From a virus, in IMG/VR virus record IMGVR_UViG_3300037153_000095, positions 1-23,909 of that record: 23,909 bases of DNA; one strand, given 5' to 3'. Below, piece by piece: positions 14,201 through 22,073 of the stretch; within the stretch, counting starts at the first letter, position 1, and each line of letters opens with the position of its first letter. The position numbers and the translations under genes were made by a program. The notes under the pieces are model-generated. The model did not search any database, was not told the DNA's origin, and saw only the letters and a program-made list of their open reading frames with translations.

Positions 14201-15113
14201 CCTGGCCGATCTCGATGTAGTTCGAGCCGTCGATCTGCATCTGGAAGGTGGCGACCACGCCCGTGACGGCGTTCAGGCGCTGATACCAGACGAACGCCAT
14301 CCGCCCCGTGAGGTCGTAGGCGTTGTTGTTGACGATGCCCGCGTACTGGTTGGCCGTGGCTGGCGGCGTGATCGACAGCGAGGACGTCTCCGAGACGGTG
14401 CCGCCGTTGGTGAAGGGTGCCCACATCGGGTCGAGGCTGCCGTCGTTGAAGGCGTCCACGAAGCCCGCGAAGGTCGTCGGCGTGGGCACCGACATCAGCA
14501 GCCAGCCGACGCCGACCTTGCGCTGGTTGTTTCCCGACAGCGTGGCGCTCCAGGCCGTGGCCGTGGCGTTCGCGCCCAGCGTCGCGTTGGCGTGGCCCAT
14601 CGCACCCGCGACGCTCGAACCGTTGGCGATGTTGGCCGAGTCCTTGGTGGTGTTGGCGGCGAAGGTGATCGTGCCGCTGCTGGTCCACGAGTAGACGAGC
14701 ACCTCGTAGTCGCCTGCCACGTTGCCCGTGGCGACAGGCGCGCCCGTGGGCACGGTGGTGTTGTTGCTGCTGTTGGACGCGCCGATGGGGTTGCCGTCGA
14801 GGTAGATCAGGCCCGTGCCCGCCGACTCGTAGAAGGCGTTGCAGATCCACACGCTGACGCCAGCGGCGTTGGTGAAGCTCAGCGTCAGCGCCGCCGTGTA
14901 GCGCGCCGCGAAGACGGTCAGGCCCTGGCTGGTGCCTGCCGAGAAGCTGCCGCCTGACGTCCAGCCCGTCGGCGTGGCGACAGCGGTCGCACTGACGGAT
15001 GACACCGCCACGACGAGCATGTCGCCCACGGCGGTGCTCGCAGGCAGCGTGACGGTGAAGCCAGCGCCCGAAGCGGCGGTGCCCGTCGTCGGCGTGCGGG
15101 CAGTGATGGCCAC
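11226..15113 (-). CDS. Giant adhesion protein with two LamG-like domains and 20-residue repeats
   Basis: The 1295-residue protein is a multi-domain surface or fiber protein. Residues 1-210 form a beta-sandwich (GFTVTLPASTAVGDMLVVAVSS). About 220-400 look like a second sandwich with sugar-binding character (DAFNDGSLDPMWAPF...). Two concanavalin A/LamG-type domains follow at about 417-646 (PVAWYRLEE..., TVETWLR, WHHLAFVYEG, YVDGVQ, GDLDELAFY) and 685-904 (WLWWRLGET, TVEFWLD, HHLVYSYDG, FVDGVQI, GKIDELAIY). Residues about 914-1241 are a chain of about 16 repeats of 20 residues. It probably binds host or environmental polysaccharide. The GTG start follows a TAA closely and lacks a clear ribosome-binding site. 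The two LamG domains appear to be an old internal duplication. Confidence 0.82.
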   Translation of the reverse strand: MAITARTPTTGTAASGAGFTVTLPASTAVGDMLVVAVSSVSATAVATPTGWTSGGSFSAGTSQGLTVFAARYTAALTLSFTNAAGVSVWICNAFYESAGTGLIYLDGNPIGASNSSNNTTVPTGAPVATGNVAGDYEVLVYSWTSSGTITFAANTTKDSANIANGSSVAGAMGHANATLGANATATAWSATLSGNNQRKVGVGWLLMSVPTPTTFAGFVDAFNDGSLDPMWAPFTNGGTVSETSSLSITPPATANQYAGIVNNNAYDLTGRMAFVWYQRLNAVTGVVATFQMQIDGSNYIEIGQVDALLVARRCVTGTVTTLNSLAWPQAQGFYLRMHESGGATYWMYSTDNRATWTLLARGPNPITMTALKPCLIVGTYQTVGSPGTALYNNLNYVSYKNLTGSASGLATTAQDSYRRVILADNPVAWYRLEENLPNHPHGDMTTMDSGPNNRVDYYNKGDPTNGTYETFDLGPGALAEGGRFVRFNGSVGNSFAYLKNMPEAASGGPFTVETWLRAAAWPAVDAPIISMGDTVATDRFLHCVVRNGLPYFGFYGDDYAPTGSALSLNVWHHLAFVYEGAGTKMQRIYVDGVQWGTGRAATGTPNFTGPGRIGQQTSYNLNGDLDELAFYGTALSQAQISAHVAAASLTPPRLTVKRSLSPVYGVSTLLPSRGRAGVGGIPYSSVVMADAPWLWWRLGETSGSTVFDSSGNNRNGTISGAVTPSAGVLPFDADGGQTVTATAAYIQGPMPPFFTGGQTWTVEFWLDASKYWQPGAGHAFFACGDANATDQFLSCAVNNICPEMDFYNDSTTNGTPLVWPGLHHLVYSYDGSTRRQYIFVDGVQIDNHVANANLNVVNGSLTGNGFRFGSGETASYYNAAWPGKIDELAIYTTLFNAAKALAHYNAGWGSSPSPGMTRRRGVTAASFGVAIVTSTLGKQPHLVGTANGVATVGVQVSAKRLLGGSASGATTTSGVISRGFINALPSSGSSTVSGQVTRRRALTALSTGLATVSVQVSRRRSLVAASIGTTSVAASLTAYRSILASATATATVSGAVSARRSLGGSATGTSSATAQPSRARYLTPVGSFGAATVLGIVSFFSPGKIPASAAVGQTTTSGTISAYRALDGSSTGTATDVGQVALRRSIVAGPCHGLAITSGTIQRKKPITGALSNGRATATGQLTRLHNFTGISNGAGHATGFVQRTRVLVGLASGSSSATGLLRRAKPLVGTAAGKTVANGDLTVKLARQQVYWSNLTMQFVLKPRAGFYEVTWEPNTPPDGDGEGVFELGEAVPT
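11390..12369 (-). repeat. About 16 tandem repeats of ~20 residues (60 bp) in the adhesion protein
   Basis: Units have the loose form R-R-x-L-x-G-x-[AS]-x-G-x-[AS]-[TS]-x-S-G-x-[VI]-[ST], for example AKRLLGGSASGATTTSGVIS and AYRALDGSSTGTATDVGQVA. Most are 20 residues, a few 21 to 23. A basic pair at the start of the unit and a Gly/Ser/Thr-rich strand pattern suggest a long beta-repeat stalk. Units are diverged at the DNA level, so the array is not recent. Confidence 0.85.
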
Positions 15114-15126
15114 GGCTTAGGCCAGA

Positions 15127-15528
15127 TCAGTCCTCGTTGACGGTCAGCGCGTTGGCGGCGAAGCGCGGCACGTCGCCCACGTTCATGACCGTGCTGGAGC
15201 AATCACCCCAGTACAGCATGTTGCCCGAACTGGCGGCGTCCAGGCAGGCCCAGCCGACCACGGTGTAGGCCGAACCCGTGACGGCGGGGAAGGCGATCTC
15301 GACGTTGTTGGCGATCTGGCTGGCGGTGCGCGTCCAGTTCGCGGAAGGCACAGCCACGCGGGCGTAGCTGGAGCCTGTCACCTCGACGCCTGCGCTGCTG
15401 TCGGACGGCACCGTGGTATACAGCGCCACGTAGACCGTCGAAAGCGCCGTGAGCGCGGGCGACGCGCCGCCCTTGAACAGGTGGTCGAGGATGCGCTGTT
15501 CGAGCGCGTCGGTCTTGGAGCCTGCCAT
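15127..15528 (-). CDS. Gp80-like small phage structural protein (133 aa)
   Basis: The protein resembles a small family common in tailed phages and often labelled tail fiber or Gp80-like. It shows an N-terminal helix ALEQRILDHLFKG, then STVYVALYTTVPSDSSAGVEVTGSSYARVAV, and a C-terminal GNMLYWGDCSSTVMNVGDVPRFAANALTVNED. The two halves are beta-rich. Its biochemical role is not established; it lies beside fiber genes. The ATG has an excellent AAAGGAG five bases upstream, overlapping the TAA of the collagen-like gene. Confidence 0.75.
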   Translation of the reverse strand: MAGSKTDALEQRILDHLFKGGASPALTALSTVYVALYTTVPSDSSAGVEVTGSSYARVAVPSANWTRTASQIANNVEIAFPAVTGSAYTVVGWACLDAASSGNMLYWGDCSSTVMNVGDVPRFAANALTVNED

Positions 15529-15540
15529 GTCGTCTCCTTT
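15526..15540 (-). promoter_or_regulatory. Strong ribosome-binding site of the Gp80-like gene
   Basis: The minus strand reads AAAGGAG at 15540-15534, five bases before the ATG at 15528. It overlaps the TAA of the upstream gene and is the twin of the site at 9363-9376. Confidence 0.8.
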
Positions 15541-16651
15541 ACGGTGGTGGCGGCGCTGCGCCGGGGTCGATCACTGCCATGACGCGCTGCACGTAAGCGC
15601 GAAGCTCGGCGTCCACGCCCGCCAGCGGCGCGCCGCCACCACCCGTCGGATCGGTGGTGTAGGCGATCACCAGGCGCTGCGCCCCGTCGAAGGCATCGCT
15701 GAAGGTTATCCGTTGCCCCGCGATGGTGTAGTCGCCGTCCACGAAGCTCTGGATGACGCCAGCGCGGGCCACGACCATGATGGTCTGCGGCACGTTGGCC
15801 ACGTCCACGTAGGTCGCGCCGTTGGCGGGCAGGAACTCCTCGTGGAAGCCGTTGGTCGCGCCCTGCGGACCCTGCGAGCCTTGCTCGGCCAGGATCTGCC
15901 ACGGGTAGGCGGGCGGCACGTCGCCAATCGTGTTGGCGGTCGCCATGTAGCTCGACCCCTGGTAGGCCACGCCGTCGCCGTACACGTAGGTCGCGGTCGA
16001 GGACCACACGCCGCGCCAGTTGATGGCGGGACCAGGCGCGCCCGTGGGTCCAGCAGGCCCGGTGAAGCCTCGCGGACCTTGCGCGCCTTGTGGGCCAGTC
16101 TGACCAGGCGACCCGGGCGGACCCGTCGCACCCGTGTCGCCTTTCGGTCCCTGCGGGCCTGGAGATCCCGCCGCGCCTGGCGTGCCTGGCGGACCCTGCG
16201 GGCCTGGTGGCCCAGGCGGGCCAGGTGTGCCGCCATTCGGCTGGCTGCCATTGCGCCCGGGCAAGCCCGACAGGTTCTGCACGATGCACGGCACGGCGGC
16301 GGTCGAACCGTGGTTGATCCACACGATCACGACGCGGTCGCCAGGCAGCACGCCCACGTGGTGGTGCTCGTGCTGCACGTTGAAGGTGCCGTTCTGACCG
16401 ACGATGGTCATGTTCAGCAGCGCTGGCTCGTTGTAGCCCTCGTCCAGCGGCGTGCCCAGCATGTACTCCAGCAGTTGCCCGCCACCTTCACCTGGCGGCG
16501 CGAACGGCTGCCCCGTCCAGCTATCGGGCGTCAGGCTCAGGTCGCTGTTGATGACGCCGCGCTCGTAGCCAGGCACCTGGCCGCTGCTGGTGTGCGCCAG
16601 GAAGTCGCGGACTGCGGTAGCGACCGACGTCGCGCCGTCGTACTTGGCCAC
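15539..16651 (-). CDS. Collagen-like fiber protein with carbohydrate-binding module
   Basis: The 370-residue protein has four parts. Residues 1-130 are a mixed domain ending in [21 protein letters not shown], which resembles an OB-type barrel strand pattern of baseplate proteins. Residues 141-209 are 23 uninterrupted Gly-X-Y triplets that would form a collagen-like triple helix. Residues 211-254 ([27 protein letters not shown]...) match the CBM5/12-type chitin-binding pattern. Residues 269-332 ([12 protein letters not shown]...RLVIAYTTD) are a beta domain common at fiber tips. The GTG start is five bases after the hub stop and has no clear ribosome-binding site. Its place after the hub suggests a baseplate-attached fiber or spike. 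Confidence 0.82.
   Translation of the reverse strand: MAKYDGATSVATAVRDFLAHTSSGQVPGYERGVINSDLSLTPDSWTGQPFAPPGEGGGQLLEYMLGTPLDEGYNEPALLNMTIVGQNGTFNVQHEHHHVGVLPGDRVVIVWINHGSTAAVPCIVQNLSGLPGRNGSQPNGGTPGPPGPPGPQGPPGTPGAAGSPGPQGPKGDTGATGPPGSPGQTGPQGAQGPRGFTGPAGPTGAPGPAINWRGVWSSTATYVYGDGVAYQGSSYMATANTIGDVPPAYPWQILAEQGSQGPQGATNGFHEEFLPANGATYVDVANVPQTIMVVARAGVIQSFVDGDYTIAGQRITFSDAFDGAQRLVIAYTTDPTGGGGAPLAGVDAELRAYVQRVMAVIDPGAAPPPP
16025..16231 (-). repeat. Collagen-like Gly-X-Y repeat (23 triplets)
   Basis: The triplets run from GTP through GPP, GPQ, GAA, GDT and GFT to GPA without interruption (residues 141-209). A short second run, GSQGPQGAT, follows the carbohydrate-binding module. Phage collagen-like stretches are known to trimerise fibers. 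Confidence 0.92.
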
Positions 16652-16656
16652 TCAGG

Positions 16657-18327
16657 TCACGACACCTTCACCTGGCTGGAGCCAGCCGCCTTGACGGGCT
16701 GCGCGTTCAGCGCGTTGTAGACCTGCGGGTTGCGGCGCACCTCGTAGCGCGGGTAGCCCGTCAGGATGTGGCCCTTGCCGATGCTCGACGGGTTAGTCGA
16801 GCCGCCCGACTCGATCACCTCGCCGTTGCCCAGGTACATGGCCACGTGCGGGTAGGCCAGCCCCTGCTTGTCGGTCGCGCCGCCGTCCCAGTACAGGATG
16901 TAATCGCCTGGCGCAGCGCCGTCGAGCGTGTTGGTGCCGATCAGGTTGGGCGTCGCGGCGGCGATGGCGTCGGTGGTCGTGCCCGTGGTGCCGCCGAGTT
17001 GCTTGGTGATCCACGACACGAAGCCCGAACAGTCGGTGCCGACGTGGTGCATGTCCTTGCTGAAGTCGGAGCGCCCGCCCGCGCCGCCGCTCACGTAGGC
17101 CAGCCCCATGACGTTCTTGGCCGCGTCGAGGATCTTGGCCGCGCCGCTCGAACTGGTGGCCGTCTTGGTCGAGTCCTTCTCGGTGCCCTTCAGTTCGTCC
17201 AGCGCCGCCGATAGCTCGATCTGGCGCGTCTCGCGGGCGATCTGCTCGGTGGTCATCAGGTCCATCTTCATGGTCCTGGCCACCAGATCCATCGACACAC
17301 CCGAGACGATGAAGTGGTTGTCCACGATGCCATCGGTGATGTGCACGCGCTCCCACTTGTAGATGCCTGGCACCGCGAAGCCCGTATGCCCGTAGGTCCA
17401 CACGGGGAAGCCCTTCTCGGCCAGGATGCTCTCGGCCTCCAGTTGCGTCGCCTGGTCGCTGTCGGCCTCTTCCGCGTAGACCATCTCCTGCGCGCCCGTG
17501 AAGCCCGCGTCGCTGCTCATGGTCTTGATGACGGGAAGCTCAGCGTCGTCTGCGGCGTGGCCCAGCACGACCACGCGGTCGATCATGTCCGCGATGCTGC
17601 CCTTGATCGTCGTCTGGATGGCCACGCCGCCCGTGCGGAAGTGGTAGATCGTCGGGTTGCTGGCGGGGCGCACAAGCTCCAGCTTGCCCTGCATCACGCG
17701 CAGCTTCAGCGAGCCGCCGCCCTTGGACATCACCTGCTTCAGCACGTCGGTCAGCCCGTCGATCATGGTCTTCTGGCGGATAACCAACGGCGGCAGCTTC
17801 ACGCCTGGCTCCTCGACGTAGCCCAGCGGCACGTTGGCCACCTGTGCGTAGCGCTGCATCACCTGGCTGACGGTGGTGTCGGTGCCGAAGGTCAGGTCGT
17901 ACTTGCTGCGCAGCGCGTTGAACAGCCCGTCGTAGGCGACGATGCCGAAGGTGCCGCCGTTGCTGCTGCGGTCGCCCACTTCGAGGATGGTGCCTCGGAA
18001 CATCTCGACCATCTCGGTCTGCCCGCCCAGCAGCCACAACGGAGTGCCCATCTGGCATAGCTCCCAGAGCGGACCCAGGTTCGACTCGACGTCGGGGATG
18101 CTGGCACTCACGCGTGTCGCCACCGACCCTGACTGCTGCTCGAAGCTGAGCGCGCTGTACGGGATGTGGCGCAGCGTGGCGTCCTGCGGGCTGGACAGCG
18201 CGATGCTGTAGCGCAGTTCGGTCAGCCCGTCGAGGACGGGTGGCCTGGCGGGGATGACGGCTGGCGCGGGATCGGACTGGACGGCCTGCTCTAGGAAGGC
18301 CTCCAGATCGGCGGGCACGACCGCCAT
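16657..18327 (-). CDS. Tail hub protein fused to NlpC/P60 peptidase (XkdQ-like)
   Basis: The 556-residue protein has an N-terminal hub part of the XkdQ / phage late control type (about 15-370). It contains domain-typical segments such as QSGSVATRVSASIPDVESNLGPLW and LQVMQRYAQVANVPLGYV-like stretches. Residues about 405-545 form an NlpC/P60 peptidase with catalytic C433 in GTDCSGFVSW and H494 in YPHVAMYLGNGEVIES. This enzyme class cuts peptide cross-links in peptidoglycan and would open the wall at infection. The ATG directly abuts the TAA of the LysM gene. Hub and peptidase are usually separate or less tightly joined in Bacillus phages, so the fusion is useful for classification. Confidence 0.86.
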   Translation of the reverse strand: MAVVPADLEAFLEQAVQSDPAPAVIPARPPVLDGLTELRYSIALSSPQDATLRHIPYSALSFEQQSGSVATRVSASIPDVESNLGPLWELCQMGTPLWLLGGQTEMVEMFRGTILEVGDRSSNGGTFGIVAYDGLFNALRSKYDLTFGTDTTVSQVMQRYAQVANVPLGYVEEPGVKLPPLVIRQKTMIDGLTDVLKQVMSKGGGSLKLRVMQGKLELVRPASNPTIYHFRTGGVAIQTTIKGSIADMIDRVVVLGHAADDAELPVIKTMSSDAGFTGAQEMVYAEEADSDQATQLEAESILAEKGFPVWTYGHTGFAVPGIYKWERVHITDGIVDNHFIVSGVSMDLVARTMKMDLMTTEQIARETRQIELSAALDELKGTEKDSTKTATSSSGAAKILDAAKNVMGLAYVSGGAGGRSDFSKDMHHVGTDCSGFVSWITKQLGGTTGTTTDAIAAATPNLIGTNTLDGAAPGDYILYWDGGATDKQGLAYPHVAMYLGNGEVIESGGSTNPSSIGKGHILTGYPRYEVRRNPQVYNALNAQPVKAAGSSQVKVS

Positions 18328-19128
18328 TTACTCGCCTCCAATGGGCAAGCCGCCGTATTGCGCCTGGTAGCTCGGGTCGTACAGGCCAGGCGGCGGGCCT
18401 AGCTCGTCGGTGGTCGGCTCGACGTCCGCAGGCGAACCGCCCGGGATGGTCAGTTCCATGCCTGGCTGGATCAGGTCGGGGTTACTGCCGATCAGGTCTT
18501 TGTTGGCGTCGTAGATCTCACGCCAGCGGCTGCTGTCGCCGTACACCTGCTTGGCGATCTTGATGAGGTAGTCGCCCTCGCTGACCACGTAGGTGCTCGG
18601 CGTCGGCGCGTCCTCGCCACCGTCGTCGGGCGTCGGGCCACCGCTCTCGACCGCGCCGCTGGGCGTGCCCGCCTCGTCGCCGTCGATGGAGATCTCGATG
18701 CTCCTGGCCTCGACCAGTTCGAGCGAGTAGCCGATGTCGCCAAAGCCGCCCGTGGGCTTGTAGCTCCAGTTCGAGATCCACACGTCCTTGTTGACGTTGC
18801 TGTCGGTGATCGTCAGCGTCAGCGGTCGCCTGGTGCGCACCTGCTGGTCAACCCAGTTGTCCACCTGCGCCACGATGTCGATGGGCGGTCGCCAGTTCGA
18901 GATCAGCGGACTCAGCACGGCGCGGGCGGGACCGTAGAAGACGCTGTTCCAGGCGTAGGTCGTGCTGGCGCGGCCGTTGGGCAGCTTGACCTCCCCGATG
19001 CCGTCGATGGACACGCTGGTGAAGCTCGGCGCGCTGGTCACGTTGAACTCGGTCGGGTTCGACGGCAGGATGAGCGCGACCACGCCCGACGGGTCGTCGG
19101 GGCCGCGCAGCACGAACTCCATCGGCAT
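18328..19128 (-). CDS. LysM tail protein (XkdP-like)
   Basis: The 266-residue protein has an N-terminal domain (1-150) with SFTSVSIDGIGEVKLPNGR, WNSVFYGP and VWISNWSYKPTGGFGDIGYSLELVEAR, as in the tail proteins that lie between tape measure and hub in PBSX-type phages. A Pro/Gly/Asp linker (150-178) leads to one LysM domain (179-229: YVVSEGDYLIKIAKQVYGD...LIQPGMELTIP), which binds peptidoglycan sugar chains. The C-terminal tail is Pro/Tyr-rich. The ATG overlaps the TGA of the tape measure gene as TGATG. It probably joins the hub to the tube and anchors it to the wall. Confidence 0.87.
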   Translation of the reverse strand: MPMEFVLRGPDDPSGVVALILPSNPTEFNVTSAPSFTSVSIDGIGEVKLPNGRASTTYAWNSVFYGPARAVLSPLISNWRPPIDIVAQVDNWVDQQVRTRRPLTLTITDSNVNKDVWISNWSYKPTGGFGDIGYSLELVEARSIEISIDGDEAGTPSGAVESGGPTPDDGGEDAPTPSTYVVSEGDYLIKIAKQVYGDSSRWREIYDANKDLIGSNPDLIQPGMELTIPGGSPADVEPTTDELGPPPGLYDPSYQAQYGGLPIGGE

Positions 19129-22073
19129 CAGGTCGCGCCGCCCTCGGTCGCCAGGTTGCCGAACGCCACGCGAAGCTGCGTGCCCAGCAGCGAGAACATC
19201 TGGCTGGCCTGCTCCTCGATGACTGCCGAGATCTCCTCGCCCACGCCAGGTGCAGCGCCAGGTGCGTCGATGTTGAAGGTCGGCGCGAAGACCAGCCCGC
19301 CGCCGCCGAGTGCCGACAGTTGGCCAGGCGTCAGCACGAACTCGTTGGCTCCAGTGCTGTTGGCCGCGAGCGTCAGGCCAGGCGGGAGCACACCCCCCGA
19401 GTCGTATGGCTGGTATGCCCCGCCCGCCGCCAGTGAGCGTACACCTGGCACGTTCGAGATGTCACCGTACCGATCTTGGATGTAGCGGATGCCCGCGATG
19501 ATCTGCGCCACGGGGTCCATCGGGTTCAGGCCAGCAGGCGTGTAGCGCGCTCGGTTCGAGCCAGTTAGCTGCATCAGGCCGACCGACGGGTCGCCGTTCT
19601 GCGCGTTGATGTCAGTCAGGTTCGCCGCCATCGGGTTGCCACCCGACTCGTACTGGATGATCTGGCTCAGCGGACCTGCCCATGAGGCGGGCACGCCCGT
19701 GGCGCTGATGGCCGCTGCGATCCAGCCGCCGACGTCGGTGCCGCCGAAGACGTTCGACAGGTTGGTGACGAAGCTCAGGATGTCGGGCAGCCTGGCGTTC
19801 AGGCCGCTCAGCAGGCCCTGCATCAGGTTCGAGCCGATGTCGGCCATGACCGTCGAAGGCGAGTGGATGCCCAGCTTGTCGCGGATGAAGTCGGGGATCT
19901 TATCGGTGACGTTGGCCTGAATCCAGCCACCAATATCCACGCTGGCCATGCCCGCCAGCAGGCCGTTGATGATGTCGCGGCCCGCTTGTTGGAAGCCCTT
20001 GGCCCAGGCGTCCGCGCCCGCCAGGAAGCCGTCGAGCACCTTGCCCAGGTTGTCGATGGCCGTGCCCAGCGCATCGAAGAACTGCGGCGTGCCCTCGACC
20101 ACCGCAGCCAGCGCCGCCAGGCCAGCCGCCGCCGCACCCGTCAGGCCCTCGAAGACCTTCAGGAAGCCGACCAGTTGCGCCACGAACGGCAGGAACGGCA
20201 CGGCCAGGATCAACCACAGCTTGTCCGCGAACTGCGACAGCCAGCCGATCAGTCCTTGCAGCGGGATGCTGATGACCGCCCAGATACGACCCAGGCTGTT
20301 CATGATCGACCCCAGGTTGGTGGCGATGTTGACCAGCGGGTCGAGCACGACAGCCAGCACGCCGTAGTCCTGCTGCGCCTGCTGGACGTCAGGCTGCCCG
20401 TTCCTGATGGTGTCGTAGAAGCCCTGCGCGGCCTTCTGCGCGGCATCCCAGGCGCTCGCCAGCAGCGGCTGGAGCGCCGCCGCCAGGTCTTGCAGCTTCG
20501 GCAGCACCTGCGTCTCGATGAAGTCCTTGACCTGCTGGAGGATCTGCATCACGGCGGGCCAGGCCTCCTGCGTGAACCAGTTCCACGCCGCCATGCCGTA
20601 CTCGCCAATCCAGGCCCACAACTGCGCGAGCTTGGGCACGACCTCGACCACGATGAAGCTGCCGATGGCCTCCAGCGCACCCTGCATGGCTGGCCAGCCC
20701 GTGCCCGTCAGCCAGTCGATGCCGTTGCCGATGGCGTCGAAGACACCCGTGAGGTCGATGCCCGTCAGCGACTCGAAGGCGATCTTGATGTCGGTGACGG
20801 CGTTCTTGAAGTCGCCCTTCAGCAGGTCTTGGAAGGCCCACGTGAGCCAGCGCCCCACCGACTGGAGCGTCGGGATGAACTTCATCAGCCCGTTGAGGAA
20901 CGGGTTCAGGAAGTCGGCCACACCCTGGCCGAAGACCTTCTTGATGAGGTCGTACACCACGCCGAGTGCGCCCGGGTCGCTGGTGAAGGACTGGAATATC
21001 GCGCTGTAGAAGTCCTTGACCACGCCGATGGCGTCGCCCAGCGCCTGCACTACGTTGGCCAGCGTGCTGCCGAAGCTGTCAGCCCACTCCATGAAGGCAT
21101 CGCTCGACAGCACGTCGTTCAGCGCGTTGACCGCGTTCTTGGCGACCTTGAAGAGCGGCTGGAAGACCTTGGCGCTGGTCAGCTTGATCGAGTCGCTCAG
21201 CGTGCTCGTCAGGCCATCCCACGTCTCGGCCTGCCGCTCCATCGCGCCGTTGAAGCGCCCCAGGTCGCCCGTCATCGTTTGCCACAGCACGTCCTGGCTG
21301 GCACCCGCCTTCTGAAGCTGTTCGAGCTTGGCCACGGCCTGCGGCGAGAGGATGGCCAGTTCTTGCAGGCGCATCGTGGCCTCACCGAAGGGCTGGCCTG
21401 CTTTGATGGCAGCGTAGGCGCGGCCGAACCAGAAGCTGACCTCCTTGATGTCCGACGAGGTCGCAGCGCTGGCGTTGCCGAACAAGGTCAGGTTGTCCAT
21501 CGTGTCCAGCGCCGACCCGCCGAAGGTGCGCAGCAGACGGCTGGCGTCGATCACGGGCTGCGTCTCGAAGGGCGTGCGCTTGGCGAAGTCGAACAGGTCG
21601 GCCACGTGCGCCCGGGCGTCGTCGGCGTTGCCCATCAGCGTCTCGAACTGGAGCGTGCTCGTCTCCAGCGTGCTGTTCATGCCGATCACCGACTCTTTGA
21701 CCGCGCCCAGGCCTGCGGTGACCAGCCCGAACAGGCCCATGCCGATGCCCTGGCCGACGCCCGTGATGATCTGGCTGCCCTGGTCTTTGACCGCGCTCAT
21801 CATGCTGCGGAAGGGGCCAGTCATCTTGTCGAGCGCCGAGATCGGCACCTGTATGCCGCGCCTGGCGATGCTGCCCGCCGACGAGAGGATCATCTCCAGC
21901 GGGCGCGTCACCAGATCGGTGACCTTGACCACGATGTTGAAGGGCGACTTCGAGACGCGGTTCAGGTCGGACTCGGTCTTCTCCACGTTGCGCTGCACGG
22001 TCGTCAGTGCGGCCTGGCTCTGGTCGCGCACCTCGACCTGAATCACCTCGTGGTAGAGGTTGTCGGCAGCCAC
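19128..22073 (-). CDS. Tape measure protein with transglycosylase-like domain
   Basis: The 981-residue protein sets tail length and passes down the tube at infection. The N-terminal third is helical (VQRNVEKTESDLNRVSK) with a typical tape-measure block containing TLQFETLMGNADDARAHVADLFDFAKRTPFE. Residues about 594-651 are hydrophobic and could enter the membrane. A soluble-lytic-transglycosylase-like domain lies at about 785-870, with catalytic E808 in QYESGGNP and GLMQL near 833. The GTG at 22073-22071 follows the frameshifted chaperone stop directly. With the usual 1.5 angstrom per residue, a tail near 145-150 nm is expected. Confidence 0.92.
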   Translation of the reverse strand: MAADNLYHEVIQVEVRDQSQAALTTVQRNVEKTESDLNRVSKSPFNIVVKVTDLVTRPLEMILSSAGSIARRGIQVPISALDKMTGPFRSMMSAVKDQGSQIITGVGQGIGMGLFGLVTAGLGAVKESVIGMNSTLETSTLQFETLMGNADDARAHVADLFDFAKRTPFETQPVIDASRLLRTFGGSALDTMDNLTLFGNASAATSSDIKEVSFWFGRAYAAIKAGQPFGEATMRLQELAILSPQAVAKLEQLQKAGASQDVLWQTMTGDLGRFNGAMERQAETWDGLTSTLSDSIKLTSAKVFQPLFKVAKNAVNALNDVLSSDAFMEWADSFGSTLANVVQALGDAIGVVKDFYSAIFQSFTSDPGALGVVYDLIKKVFGQGVADFLNPFLNGLMKFIPTLQSVGRWLTWAFQDLLKGDFKNAVTDIKIAFESLTGIDLTGVFDAIGNGIDWLTGTGWPAMQGALEAIGSFIVVEVVPKLAQLWAWIGEYGMAAWNWFTQEAWPAVMQILQQVKDFIETQVLPKLQDLAAALQPLLASAWDAAQKAAQGFYDTIRNGQPDVQQAQQDYGVLAVVLDPLVNIATNLGSIMNSLGRIWAVISIPLQGLIGWLSQFADKLWLILAVPFLPFVAQLVGFLKVFEGLTGAAAAGLAALAAVVEGTPQFFDALGTAIDNLGKVLDGFLAGADAWAKGFQQAGRDIINGLLAGMASVDIGGWIQANVTDKIPDFIRDKLGIHSPSTVMADIGSNLMQGLLSGLNARLPDILSFVTNLSNVFGGTDVGGWIAAAISATGVPASWAGPLSQIIQYESGGNPMAANLTDINAQNGDPSVGLMQLTGSNRARYTPAGLNPMDPVAQIIAGIRYIQDRYGDISNVPGVRSLAAGGAYQPYDSGGVLPPGLTLAANSTGANEFVLTPGQLSALGGGGLVFAPTFNIDAPGAAPGVGEEISAVIEEQASQMFSLLGTQLRVAFGNLATEGGAT

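Noticed and set aside
12570-14957. Long open frame of 795 codons on the + strand
   Set aside because: It is the antisense shadow of the 1295-residue LamG gene; the composition is Arg/Ala/Val/Gln-rich with no domain, as expected from GC-rich third positions.
16025-16231. Collagen-like repeat as eukaryotic contamination
   Set aside because: It lies in frame inside a phage tail gene with phage domains on both sides, and collagen-like stretches are common in phage fibers.
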